Of a stretch of 64,000 bases of DNA, positions 52,614-61,146 are shown one piece after another. Source of the DNA: Salinisphaera hydrothermalis (GTDB taxonomy: Bacteria > Pseudomonadota > Gammaproteobacteria > Nevskiales > Salinisphaeraceae); assembly GCF_040361195.1 (NCBI RefSeq), contig NZ_APNE01000019.1, one strand, 5' to 3'. Numbering within the stretch: position 1 is the stretch's first letter; the number at the start of each line of letters is the position of its first letter. The notes beneath the pieces are model-generated. The model made no database searches and was not told where the DNA came from. It saw nothing but the letters and a program-made list of their open reading frames with translations. The position numbers and the translations under genes were made by a program.

Positions 52614-55001
52614 TCAATGCGGTCGCACTTCGCCCGCATCCGACTTGCGCTGACCCTCGGCCGGGGCCTCTTCGGCCGGCAGCGGCTGAGGCTGACGCGT
52701 CAGCGCGATTTCGAGTACTTCGTCGATCGTACGCACCGGTCGGATGTCGAGACGGTTCTTGATGTTCGCAGGGATCTCGGCGAGATCCTTCGTGTTTTCG
52801 TGCGGAATGACCACGATCTTGATCCCACCACGATGCGCGGCCAACAGCTTCTCCTTCAGCCCGCCGATCGGTAGCACATCGCCCCGCAGGGTGATCTCAC
52901 CGGTCATGGCAACGTCCGCGCGTACCGGAATCTGGGCCAGAGCCGAGATCATCGCGGTACACATTCCGATGCCTGCAGAGGGGCCGTCTTTCGGTGTGGC
53001 CCCCTCGGGGACATGCACATGAAGATCCGCTTTCTGCATGAAATCGCGCTCGATTCCAAGGTTCGCCGCGCGCGATCGGATCACCGTAAGCGCTGCCTGG
53101 ATCGATTCCTGCATCACATCGCCGAGCGACCCCGTATGCGTCGCCTTGCCCTTGCCGGGCACCGAGGCCGCCTCGATCGTCAGTAGTTCGCCACCGACCT
53201 CGGTCCAGGCCAGCCCGGTGACCTGACCGACGCTGTCGTGCTCTTCGGCTCGGCCGTACCGGAATTTCGGCACGCCGAGATACTTGTCCAGGTTCCGCTT
53301 GGAAACCTGCACATGATCGCGTCCTTTGTCGCTGATCAGCTCCTTGACCACCTTGCGGCAGATCTTGCTGATATCGCGCTCGAGGTTACGCACACCGGCC
53401 TCGCGGGTGTAGCGCCGGATCACATCGGTAATCGCGTTATCCGAGACCGACAGTTCGTTCTGCTCAAGGCCGTTTTCCTTCATCGCCTTGGGCAGCAGAT
53501 AGCGCTCGGCGATGTTGACCTTCTCGTCCTCGGTATAGCCGGACAGACGGATCACTTCCATGCGATCCAGCAGCGGCGCCGGAATGTTCATGGTATTGGC
53601 CGTGCACACGAACATGACCTGCGACAGGTCGTAGTCGACTTCCAGATAGTGGTCGCCGAAGGTGTTGTTCTGTTCCGGGTCGAGCACTTCCAGCAGCGCC
53701 GAAGCGGGGTCGCCGCGGAAATCCATCGCCATCTTGTCGACTTCGTCGAGCAAGAACAACGGATTACGCACGCCTACCTTGGCCATGTTCTGGATGATCT
53801 TGCCCGGCAGACTGCCGATGTAGGTGCGCCGATGGCCGCGGATCTCGGCCTCATCGCGCACCCCGCCCAGACTCATGCGCACGAACTCGCGATTCGTGGC
53901 CTTGGCGATAGAACGCCCGAGCGAGGTTTTGCCGACACCGGGCGGGCCCACGAGGCACAGGATCGGGCCCTTGATCTTCTTCACCCGGCTTTGAACGGCC
54001 AGGTTTTCGATGATGCGTTCCTTGATACGCTCCAGACCGTAATGGTCGGTATCCAGGGTTTCCTGGGCCTTAGCCAGATCGATCTTGGTCTTGGAGCGCT
54101 TCTTCCACGGGATGTCGACCATCCAGTCGAGATAGTTGCGCACCACCGTCGCCTCGGCCGACATCGGCGACATGCTCTTGAGCTTGTTGAACTCGTTGGT
54201 GACCTTCTTCTTGACTTCCTTCGGGAAGCCGGCCTTTTCGATCTTGTCTTCCAGCTCGTCCAGATCGTTGGGCGCCTCGTCGATCTCGCCGAGTTCTTTC
54301 TGAATGGCCTTCATCTGCTCATTCAGATAGTACTCGCGCTGCGACTTCTCCATCTGCTGCTTGACGCGACCGCGGATCTTCTTCTCGATCTGCAGGACTT
54401 CGATCTCGGCATCGGTCTTGGCGACGACATGCTCGAGCCGCTGCTGCGGGTCGGCGATTTCCAGCACATCCTGGCGCTCGTCGAGCTTCAGGTTGAGGTG
54501 CGCCGCGATGGTATCGGCCAGGCGTCCAGCCGAATCCATGCTCGACAACGACGGCAACAGCTCGGCCGGCACCTTCTTGTTGAGCTTGGTATAGGACTCG
54601 AACGTCGAAACAGCGGAGCGCATGAGCGCGTCCATCTCGGCCGACTCTTCTTCGCTGTCGTCGATCGCCTCGTGGTTCGCGACGAGCGTACCGTCGGCCT
54701 CGTGCAGATCGGACAGTCGGGCGCGATTGCCGCCTTCGACCAACACCTTGACCGTGCCGTCGGGCAGCTTCAGCAATTGCAGGATCGAGGCGAGCGTGCC
54801 GACCTCGTAGATATCGTCCGCGCCCGGATCGTCGATGTCGGCAGCCTTCTGGGCGACAAGCAAAATCTTCTTGTCCTCAGCCATGGCTGCTTCGAGCGCA
54901 GTAATGGACTTCTCCCGACCCACGAACAGCGGAATCGCCATATGCGGGAACACGACCACGTCGCGCAGGGGGAGAACGGGTACCAAGGCATTGTCAGCCA
55001 T
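52614..55001 (-). CDS. lon: ATP-dependent protease Lon
   Basis: A 795-residue AAA+ serine protease degrading damaged and regulatory proteins. N-terminal substrate-binding domain (about 8-205) begins VPVLPLRDVVVFPHM. Walker A GPPGVGKTSLGRSIA is near 365 and Walker B PLFLLDEVDKM near 425. The C-terminal protease domain has catalytic Ser in KDGPSAGIGM near 690 and Lys in LPIGGLKEKLLAAHRGG near 733. ATG 54999-55001 is used. Gene order clpX-lon-hupB is conserved. The 112 bases before it include a GGCCGGC/GCCGGCC hairpin without a T run. Confidence 0.98.
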   Translation of the reverse strand: MADNALVPVLPLRDVVVFPHMAIPLFVGREKSITALEAAMAEDKKILLVAQKAADIDDPGADDIYEVGTLASILQLLKLPDGTVKVLVEGGNRARLSDLHEADGTLVANHEAIDDSEEESAEMDALMRSAVSTFESYTKLNKKVPAELLPSLSSMDSAGRLADTIAAHLNLKLDERQDVLEIADPQQRLEHVVAKTDAEIEVLQIEKKIRGRVKQQMEKSQREYYLNEQMKAIQKELGEIDEAPNDLDELEDKIEKAGFPKEVKKKVTNEFNKLKSMSPMSAEATVVRNYLDWMVDIPWKKRSKTKIDLAKAQETLDTDHYGLERIKERIIENLAVQSRVKKIKGPILCLVGPPGVGKTSLGRSIAKATNREFVRMSLGGVRDEAEIRGHRRTYIGSLPGKIIQNMAKVGVRNPLFLLDEVDKMAMDFRGDPASALLEVLDPEQNNTFGDHYLEVDYDLSQVMFVCTANTMNIPAPLLDRMEVIRLSGYTEDEKVNIAERYLLPKAMKENGLEQNELSVSDNAITDVIRRYTREAGVRNLERDISKICRKVVKELISDKGRDHVQVSKRNLDKYLGVPKFRYGRAEEHDSVGQVTGLAWTEVGGELLTIEAASVPGKGKATHTGSLGDVMQESIQAALTVIRSRAANLGIERDFMQKADLHVHVPEGATPKDGPSAGIGMCTAMISALAQIPVRADVAMTGEITLRGDVLPIGGLKEKLLAAHRGGIKIVVIPHENTKDLAEIPANIKNRLDIRPVRTIDEVLEIALTRQPQPLPAEEAPAEGQRKSDAGEVRPH

Positions 55002-55113
55002 GCGGGCCCTCGCTGATATAAAGTGGCCGGCGAAAATGCCGGCCACTGTGGATTTGCACTGATGGTGTGGCCGCCCCGCAGGTTTTCAATCATGCGGGGC
55101 TTGTAATCACACC

Positions 55114-56391
55114 TCAGGCACCGGCGCGTTCCGCCTCGGCGTTTTCGTAAACGATATACGGCTGGGCATCGCCCTTGACCACGGCTTCGTCCACGACAAC
55201 CTTCGAGACATTTTCCATCGCCGGCAGCTCGTACATGACGTCGAGCAGGATCGACTCGAGGATGGTTCGCAGACCACGGGCGCCGGTCTTGCGCTCCATC
55301 GCCCGATGCGCGATCGCCTTCAAGGCATCGTCGCGCAATTCAAGCTCGCAGTTCTCCATCTCGAACAGCTTGGCATACTGCTTGGTGAGCGCGTTCTTCG
55401 GCTCGCGCAGGATCGAGATCAGGGCGGCCTCGTCGAGCTCTTCCAGCGTCGCCACCACCGGCAGACGGCCCACGAATTCCGGGATCAGGCCGTACTTGAC
55501 CAAATCCTCGGGTTCCACGGTCTTGAGCATCGCGCCCAGGCTGCGCTTGTCGGACGCACCCTTGACCTCCGCCGAGAAGCCGATGCCCGAACGCCCTTCG
55601 CGCTGCTGGATCGTCTGATCCAGGCCGGCGAATGCGCCGCCGCAGATGAACAGAATGCCCGAGGTATCCACCTGCAGGAATTCCTGCTGCGGATGTTTGC
55701 GGCCGCCCTGTGGCGGGATCGAGGCCGTCGTGCCCTCGATCAGCTTGAGCAGAGCCTGCTGCACACCCTCGCCCGACACGTCACGGGTGATCGACGGGTT
55801 TTCCGACTTGCGCGAGATCTTGTCGATCTCGTCGATGTAGACAATGCCGCGCTGGGCCTTGTCGACATCGTAGTCACACTTCTGCAGCAACTTCTGGATG
55901 ATGTTCTCGACATCTTCGCCGACGTAGCCCGCTTCGGTGAGCGTGGTGGCATCGGCAATCGCGAACGGCACATCCAGCAGCCGCGCCAGCGTCTCGGCCA
56001 GCAGCGTTTTGCCGCAGCCAGTCGGGCCGATCATGAGGATGTTCGATTTCTGCAGCTCGACCTCGTCGTCGGCCGCTTCGGCGTTCAGGCGCTTGTAGTG
56101 GTTGTAGACCGCCACCGCCAGAATTTTCTTCGCCGACTCCTGGCCGATGACATAGTCGTCCAGCACGCGCCGGATTTCCTGAGGACTCGGCAGGCCTTTC
56201 TTGGCCGGCTTGCTCGCCAGCTCCTCGCGCATGATGTCGTTGCACAGATCGACGCATTCATCACAGATGAATACGGACGGTCCGGCAATGAGCTTGCGAA
56301 CTTCATGTTCGCTCTTTCCGCAGAACGAGCAATGCAGCGTCCGGCCGGAGTTCTCCTTGGCGCCGCTTTCGTTGTTGCCGTTGTCTGCCAT
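55114..56391 (-). CDS. clpX: ATP-dependent Clp protease unfoldase ClpX
   Basis: A 425-residue AAA+ unfoldase feeding ClpP. The N-terminal zinc-binding domain has Cys pairs in CSFCGKSEHEV and ICDECVDLCND near 21-51. Walker A MIGPTGCGKTLLAE is near 118, Walker B IVYIDEIDKISRK near 185, and the ClpP-contacting loop is in SGIGFSAEVKG (IGF motif) near 275. Downstream of clpP by 121 bases. Confidence 0.98.
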   Translation of the reverse strand: MADNGNNESGAKENSGRTLHCSFCGKSEHEVRKLIAGPSVFICDECVDLCNDIMREELASKPAKKGLPSPQEIRRVLDDYVIGQESAKKILAVAVYNHYKRLNAEAADDEVELQKSNILMIGPTGCGKTLLAETLARLLDVPFAIADATTLTEAGYVGEDVENIIQKLLQKCDYDVDKAQRGIVYIDEIDKISRKSENPSITRDVSGEGVQQALLKLIEGTTASIPPQGGRKHPQQEFLQVDTSGILFICGGAFAGLDQTIQQREGRSGIGFSAEVKGASDKRSLGAMLKTVEPEDLVKYGLIPEFVGRLPVVATLEELDEAALISILREPKNALTKQYAKLFEMENCELELRDDALKAIAHRAMERKTGARGLRTILESILLDVMYELPAMENVSKVVVDEAVVKGDAQPYIVYENAEAERAGA

Positions 56392-56512
56392 GGGTCGTGA
56401 CCTCGTTGAGGTGGCCTGTCGATATGCCTTACGTATGACATAACCGACAAATGTTTGTCACGTCGCCGGCCGCCGCGCGCGAGCACGGCGGCCGGGCGTG
56501 GACGTGGATACC

Positions 56513-57151
56513 CTAGTCCGACTTGTTCGACAAGGCGGCCCGGGAGGTCAATACGTCATCGATGACGCCGTATTCCACCGCCTCGTTCGCGCTCATGAAG
56601 AAATCACGCTCGGTGTCGCGCTGAATCTTCTCGAGCGGCTGCCCGGAATGATCGGCCAGGATCTGATTCAACCGTTCGCGGGCCTGCAGGATTTCCCGGG
56701 CATGGATTTCGATATCCGTTTGCTGGCCCTGGAAACCACCGGAGGGCTGATGGATCATCACGCGCGAATGCGGCAACGAATAACGCTTGCCCTTGGCGCC
56801 CGCGGCCAGCAGGACAGCGCCCATGCTGGCGGCCTGCCCCAGGCACATCGTCGCCACATCCGGCTTGATGAACTGCATCGTGTCGTAGATCGACAGACCC
56901 GCGGTCACCGCACCGCCCGGCGAGTTGATGTACAGCTGGATATCCTTGTCCGGGTTGTCGGACTCGAGGAACAGCAGCTGCGCGACGATCAGGTTGGCCA
57001 TGTGATCGTCGACCGGACCGACGGCGAAGATGACCCGCTCCTTGAGCAGGCGCGAGTAGATGTCGAACGAACGCTCGCCACGAGCGGTCTGTTCGATGAC
57101 CATCGGAATCAGACCCAGGTTCTGAGTCTGCATGCTGTCATGTGCTGCCAT
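56513..57151 (-). CDS. clpP: ATP-dependent Clp protease proteolytic subunit
   Basis: A 212-residue serine protease forming a 14-mer. Catalytic Ser in GQAASMGAVLLAAG near 104, His in HSRVMIHQPSGG near 129, Asp in SANEAVEYGVIDDV near 178. The short N-terminal propeptide precedes LGLIPMVIEQTARGER. It lies 41 bases after tig, in the conserved tig-clpP-clpX order. Confidence 0.98.
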   Translation of the reverse strand: MAAHDSMQTQNLGLIPMVIEQTARGERSFDIYSRLLKERVIFAVGPVDDHMANLIVAQLLFLESDNPDKDIQLYINSPGGAVTAGLSIYDTMQFIKPDVATMCLGQAASMGAVLLAAGAKGKRYSLPHSRVMIHQPSGGFQGQQTDIEIHAREILQARERLNQILADHSGQPLEKIQRDTERDFFMSANEAVEYGVIDDVLTSRAALSNKSD

Positions 57152-57192
57152 AACGATTCGCTTTCCTTGCGTTGGCAGGCAGGGTCTGAAGA

Positions 57193-58518
57193 TCAGCCCT
57201 GCTGCCGATTGGCATTCAGAAGCTCGTCGAGCTCCGTGTCCTTTTCGGTGATGGTGGCATTGGCCAGCAGATCGTCGACCACCTGCTGCTCCATGACCAT
57301 CGCCTGCAGACCCTGCATGAGCTGCGGGTTCTGCTGATAGTAGTTCTTCACCGCCTCGGCCTGATCGCCATAACCGGCGGCGATCTCGTCCATCTTCTCG
57401 GCGACCTTGTCCTGGTCCAGCTCAAGGCCTTTCTCGGAAATCACTTCCGCGATCAACAGGCCGAGCGCCACACGCTTGGTCGCCTGCTCGCGCAGCGCAT
57501 CGTCAGGCAGCAGCTGCTTGGCCTGCTCTTCGTCGCCCTGCATCTGCTGCGGCATGCGCTGCATCGCTTCCTTGCGCATACGATCGATTTCTTGGGCCAC
57601 CATCGACTCGGGCACTTCAATCGGGTTGGCCTCGTGCAGCGCGTCCATGGTCTGGGTCTTCACGCTGGTATCGATGGCGTGCTTGACCTCATGCTCCAGC
57701 GATTCGCGAATCTTGTCGCGCAGCGCTTCCATGGTGCCTTCCTCGACGCCCATCTGCTTGATGAACTCTTCGTCGATTTCGGCAGGCTTGGCTTCCTTGA
57801 CGGCCTTGACGGTCACGTCGAACGTCGCGGTCTTGCCGGCCAGATCCTCGGCGCCGTAGTCCTCGGGGAAGGCCACGTCGACCTGGAACTCTTCGCCCGC
57901 CTTGCGACCCACCATGGCCCGTTCCATGTCCGGCAGGAACTGCTGCTCGCCGAGGGTGATCTCGATATCGTTGCCGGTGCCGCCCTCGAAGGCTTCGCCG
58001 TCGATGCGACCCACGTAATCCACCACAACCTGATCGCCGTCCGCGGATTCGCGCTCGACTTCTTCCCAGCTCTTGTTCTGGTCCTGAATGCGCTCGAGCG
58101 TCTTGTCGATGTCGGCGTCGGTGACTTCAGTGACCGGCTTCTCGACGGTGATCGCGTCGAGGCCCTTGAGCTCGATCTCGGGATAGACTTCGATGTTGGC
58201 CGTAAACGACAGCGGGCCGTTTTCCTCGAAGGCGTCGAGCTCGATCTCCGGTTGGCCGGCCGGATTCAGCTCCGACTTCTCGACCGCTTCCGGATACGTG
58301 CTCTGGATCAATTCGCTGACCGCTTCCTGACGCGCCTGCGCGCCATAGCGTTGATACAGCACCTTGGTGGGCGCCTTGCCCGGACGAAACCCCGGGATGC
58401 GCGCATGCTGGCCCACCCGCTTGACCTTCTCATCCACCGCGGTATTCACGCGGTCGGCCGGGATCTGGACCTTCAGACGCCGTTTCAGGCCACCGGGATT
58501 TTCTACGGAGACGTCCAT
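57193..58518 (-). CDS. tig: trigger factor
   Basis: A 441-residue ribosome-bound chaperone. Ribosome-binding signature GFRPGKAPTKVL near 45-56 (family GFRxGKxP), then the peptidyl-prolyl isomerase domain (about 160-245, with GDQVVVDYVGRIDGEAFEGG and PEDYGAEDLAGK), then long C-terminal arms. ATG 58516-58518; the codon before it is TTG and is ignored. First gene of the tig-clpPX-lon group. Confidence 0.97.
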   Translation of the reverse strand: MDVSVENPGGLKRRLKVQIPADRVNTAVDEKVKRVGQHARIPGFRPGKAPTKVLYQRYGAQARQEAVSELIQSTYPEAVEKSELNPAGQPEIELDAFEENGPLSFTANIEVYPEIELKGLDAITVEKPVTEVTDADIDKTLERIQDQNKSWEEVERESADGDQVVVDYVGRIDGEAFEGGTGNDIEITLGEQQFLPDMERAMVGRKAGEEFQVDVAFPEDYGAEDLAGKTATFDVTVKAVKEAKPAEIDEEFIKQMGVEEGTMEALRDKIRESLEHEVKHAIDTSVKTQTMDALHEANPIEVPESMVAQEIDRMRKEAMQRMPQQMQGDEEQAKQLLPDDALREQATKRVALGLLIAEVISEKGLELDQDKVAEKMDEIAAGYGDQAEAVKNYYQQNPQLMQGLQAMVMEQQVVDDLLANATITEKDTELDELLNANRQQG

Positions 58519-58636
58519 CAACTACCTCGAATCGATTCTGTATAAAGCATGGTGACACGGACGGCGGGACAGTGCCCGCCGCCCGGTTGACCGACCAGTA
58601 TAGCAACCCGGCAAAATCCGGGCTGGCCGATTTTCC

Positions 58637-59629
58637 CTAGTCGCGCGCCGGCGGCGCCATGAACTCGGGACCGACCGGGTCGGTGACGTGCGTATCGACG
58701 ATCCGCCCGATTTCACGACGCGCGTCTTCATCCAGATGCCAACCCGGCACGTTGGCGACCGCGTCCAGCTGATCCGGCGTCCGCGCACCCCACAGGGCAA
58801 ACGCGTGATCGTACTGATCGAGCAGCCAGCGGATCGCCAGGTCCAGCACGCGTTTGTTGTAGTGTTCCTGCGCGAACTGATCGAGCGCGTTCACGGCCGC
58901 CAGGTACTGGTCGAAGCGCGGCTGCTGGAACTTCGGATCGTTGTTGCGCAAGTCATCGCCGGGGAACTCGCGGTCCGCGTGCATGCGCCCGGAGAGCAGG
59001 CCACGGCACAGCGCGCCATAGGCCAACAGGCGCGTATCGTGTTCACGCGCCCACGGCAGGACATCTTCGTCGATCTGACGCTCGAACAGGTTATAAGGGT
59101 TCTGCGCGACGTCGATCGGCGCGACCTCCGAGAACGCGTCCATTTGCTCCGGCGAAAAATTGGATACGCCGATCGCACGGATCTTGCCGGCCGCCTTGAC
59201 CTCGGCCATGGCTTCCGCGGTTTCACGCGGGTCCACCAGCGGATCCGGCCAATGCACCTGCAATACGTCGATGACGTCGGTCCGCAGGCGACGCAGCGAA
59301 TCGTCCACTTCCTTCAGGATACGCTGCTTAGTGGCATTGCGGCGCACGCCGCCATTGTCGTCCCATTCGAGCGCGCACTTCGTGGCCAGTACCACTTGGT
59401 CGCGCATATTGCCTTCGTCGATCGCCTTGCCGACGATTTCTTCGGAACGACCGAAACCGTAGACCGGCGCCGTATCGATCAGCGTCACGCCCTTGTCCGG
59501 GGCGCCCTGGATGGTACGGATGGATTCGGCTTCGTCGGTGCCGCCCCACATCCAGCCGCCGATCGCCCACGTGCCGAGGCCGATCCGCGACGAGGACAAG
59601 CCGTTGCCATTGAGATCCCGTGTTTCCAA
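58637..59629 (-). CDS. aldo/keto reductase (oxidoreductase, AKR family)
   Basis: A 330-residue NADP-dependent reductase. Catalytic Asp and Tyr in LIDTAPVYGFGRSEEI near 50, Lys in VVLATKCALEW near 83, His in VLQVHWPDP near 124. Cofactor segment WGARTPDQLDAV near 282. The start is TTG at 59627-59629 with AGGAG seven bases upstream; the only nearby ATG is in another frame. More like the long AKR12/13 type than the 276-residue reductase at 23.5 kb. Substrate unknown. Confidence 0.9.
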   Translation of the reverse strand: METRDLNGNGLSSSRIGLGTWAIGGWMWGGTDEAESIRTIQGAPDKGVTLIDTAPVYGFGRSEEIVGKAIDEGNMRDQVVLATKCALEWDDNGGVRRNATKQRILKEVDDSLRRLRTDVIDVLQVHWPDPLVDPRETAEAMAEVKAAGKIRAIGVSNFSPEQMDAFSEVAPIDVAQNPYNLFERQIDEDVLPWAREHDTRLLAYGALCRGLLSGRMHADREFPGDDLRNNDPKFQQPRFDQYLAAVNALDQFAQEHYNKRVLDLAIRWLLDQYDHAFALWGARTPDQLDAVANVPGWHLDEDARREIGRIVDTHVTDPVGPEFMAPPARD

Positions 59630-59718
59630 AACTCATCTCCTCATCTCTTGAACCTTGAAGAGATGGGATCGGCTGCAGCGCATTCAAGCCGGCCGTGATT
59701 CGAGCGTAGCCGACCCAT

Positions 59719-59755
59719 AAAAAAACGCCGGCAAGACAAGCTCGCCGGCGTTTTT
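59719..59755. terminator. terminator after tRNA-Lys
   Basis: Stem CGCCGGC (59726-59732) / GCCGGCG (59744-59750), extended by A-T pairs, 11-base loop; A run on the left and T run on the right, so bidirectional. Lies eight bases beyond the tRNA-Lys 3' end. Confidence 0.9.
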
Positions 59756-59762
59756 CAATAAA

Positions 59763-59837
<75 letters not shown>

Positions 59838-59853
59838 GAATATCGTCAGACAG

Positions 59854-59930
59854 TGGGGTGGACGATGGGACTCGAACCCACGACGACTGGAATCACAATC
59901 CAGGGCTCTACCAACTGAGCTACGCCCACC
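59854..59930 (-). tRNA. tRNA-His(GTG)
   Basis: A 77-base cloverleaf counting the encoded extra G at -1 that pairs with C73, a histidine-specific feature. Anticodon loop ATTGTGA with GTG, T-arm CGTGG-GTTCGAG-TCCCA type, CCA encoded. It lies 16 bases upstream of tRNA-Lys; the two are probably co-transcribed. Confidence 0.94.
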
Positions 59931-60149
59931 ATCGTCTGACCTCGCGATCGAGGCACCCTCGCCGCGAGCTGCGTATTCTAGCGACGTTGTTCGGTTTGTA
60001 CAACGCTTGCGTTCGCCCGCGCTCTTCGCGCCCGCCCGACCGCATGCCGCGACCCGCATAAGGCGCCATGCTGCCTTAACCGGCGGCACCCCGGCCCGAG
60101 TTCAATCACCGGCAGGCTCGACGCCCGAAAATCTTTCGTCGCCGCCTGA

Positions 60150-60680
60150 CTCGCTCGCCCCTTGGACCCGTGCGGGTGACACCACCTTGTTCGGATGCGA
60201 CCTGCGCATCCGTCGAGCCACGCTCTTTTTATCTATCGCTGGTTCGAATGTCTAGTTGGATAGGCCATTGATAGAGCCCGCCTTCCGGCGAGCTCTAGCA
60301 ATGGCGCGCCCGGCTGGATTATTCGCGGCTGCGCCGCTCACCCTTCGGGCCGGTGCGGCTGCCGCCGCCCCGTTCGGATGCGCGCTGCGCATCCGTCGAA
60401 CCAAGCTTTTTTATCTGTCGCTGGTTCGAATACTAGATGGATAGGCCATTGATAGAGCCCGCCTGCGGCGAGCTCTATCAATGGCGCGCCCGGCTGGATT
60501 ATTCGCGGCTGCGCCGCTCACCCTTCGGGCCGGTGCGGCTGCCGCCGCCCCGTTCGGATGCGCACAGCGCATCCGTCGAACCAAGCTTTTTTATCTGTCG
60601 CTGGTTCGAATACTAGATGGATAGGCCATTGATAGAGCCCGCCTGCGGCGAGCTCTATCAATGGCGCGCCCGGCTGGATT
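60150..60680. repeat. 180-bp tandem repeat built partly from tRNA-Arg pieces
   Basis: Units 60301-60480 and 60481-60660 match at 178 of 180 bases. A diverged third copy precedes them from about 60150, and 60661-60680 begins a fourth that runs into the real tRNA-Arg. Each unit starts with the last 19 bases of the tRNA-Arg gene (CCA end). Each also contains the tRNA T-arm in opposite orientation (TCGCTGGTTCGAAT at 60418-60431), a GGATGCGC/GCGCATCC hairpin followed by TTTTTT, and a 39-base palindrome. The only two differences between the good copies lie in the three-base hairpin loop. No coding potential. Confidence 0.9.
60626..60664. repeat. 39-base palindrome overlapping the tRNA-Arg CCA end
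   Basis: Thirteen-base perfect outer arms CCATTGATAGAGC (60626-60638) / GCTCTATCAATGG (60652-60664) with an inner GCC/GGC stem. The right arm includes the tRNA's CCA. The same palindrome recurs at 60446-60484 and, imperfectly, at 60266-60304. It could fold at the 3' end of the precursor tRNA. It has no T run. Confidence 0.8.
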
Positions 60681-60737
60681 CGAACCAGCGACCAACGGCT
60701 TAGAAGGCCGTTGCTCTATCCCCTGAGCTACGGGCGC
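60662..60737 (-). tRNA. tRNA-Arg(TCT)
   Basis: A 76-base cloverleaf with encoded CCA: acceptor GCGCCCG / CGGGCGC, anticodon stem ACGGC/GCCGT around CTTCTAA (anticodon TCT), T-arm GCTGG-TTCGAAT-CCAGC. Its 3' end is the junction with the 180-bp repeat array. Confidence 0.95.
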
Positions 60738-60777
60738 AAAGCGGCGCTTATTGTGCCAGCCGGCGGCAGCGGGAACT

Positions 60778-61047
60778 AGGGTCTGTTGAGGTTTGGTGCG
60801 AGTCCGCGCCAAGCGCTGTTTTGCGGCAAGACGAGGCGTAGCGAACGTGGCGTAGTTGTTCTACGCGAGAGAGCTATAACGCTGTATTGCCGCAAAACAG
60901 CGCTTGGCCCTTCGGGTTGGGCCGCAAATCCCGCCCGGCGGCGTTACGAGTCTGGGTCGTGGCACGCCACGACGCGGCGACTCGCGCCTTGCCGGACGCG
61001 ATTTGCGGACGCCAACGCGGCGCGCGCACCAAACCTCAACAGACCCT
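60778..61047. mobile_element. 270-bp MITE-like element with 23-bp terminal inverted repeats
   Basis: The ends 60778-60800 and 61025-61047 are perfect 23-base inverted repeats (outer part AGGGTCTGTTGAGG). Inside the left part, 60808-60829 and 60887-60908 form another perfect 22-base inverted pair. The element carries no believable gene and no clear target-site duplication (flanks GGGAACT and GGCACCA). Size and structure fit a non-autonomous miniature element mobilised by a transposase encoded elsewhere. Confidence 0.78.
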
Positions 61048-61146
61048 GGCACCACGTCAGCACCGCACTCCGTAAAACCACGGTCCCGACAAGCCGGCGC
61101 GAAGCCTGTAGCCTCGATTGCATTACACAGCAATCACGCCTGCCCC

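Noticed and set aside
53238..55016. 592-codon plus-strand open frame opposite lon
   Set aside because: Lon is certain; the antisense translation is low-information.
55020..55110. Terminator for clpX in the clpX-lon gap
   Set aside because: There are GC-rich hairpins but no T run on either strand; transcription may continue into lon.
60150..60680. CRISPR array
   Set aside because: The period is 180 bases with near-identical whole units, no short repeat/unique spacer alternation and no cas genes nearby.
60904..61146. Extended N-terminus for the aldehyde dehydrogenase reading back into the MITE-like element
   Set aside because: The frame is open but lacks family similarity; AldA-type proteins start close to 61147.
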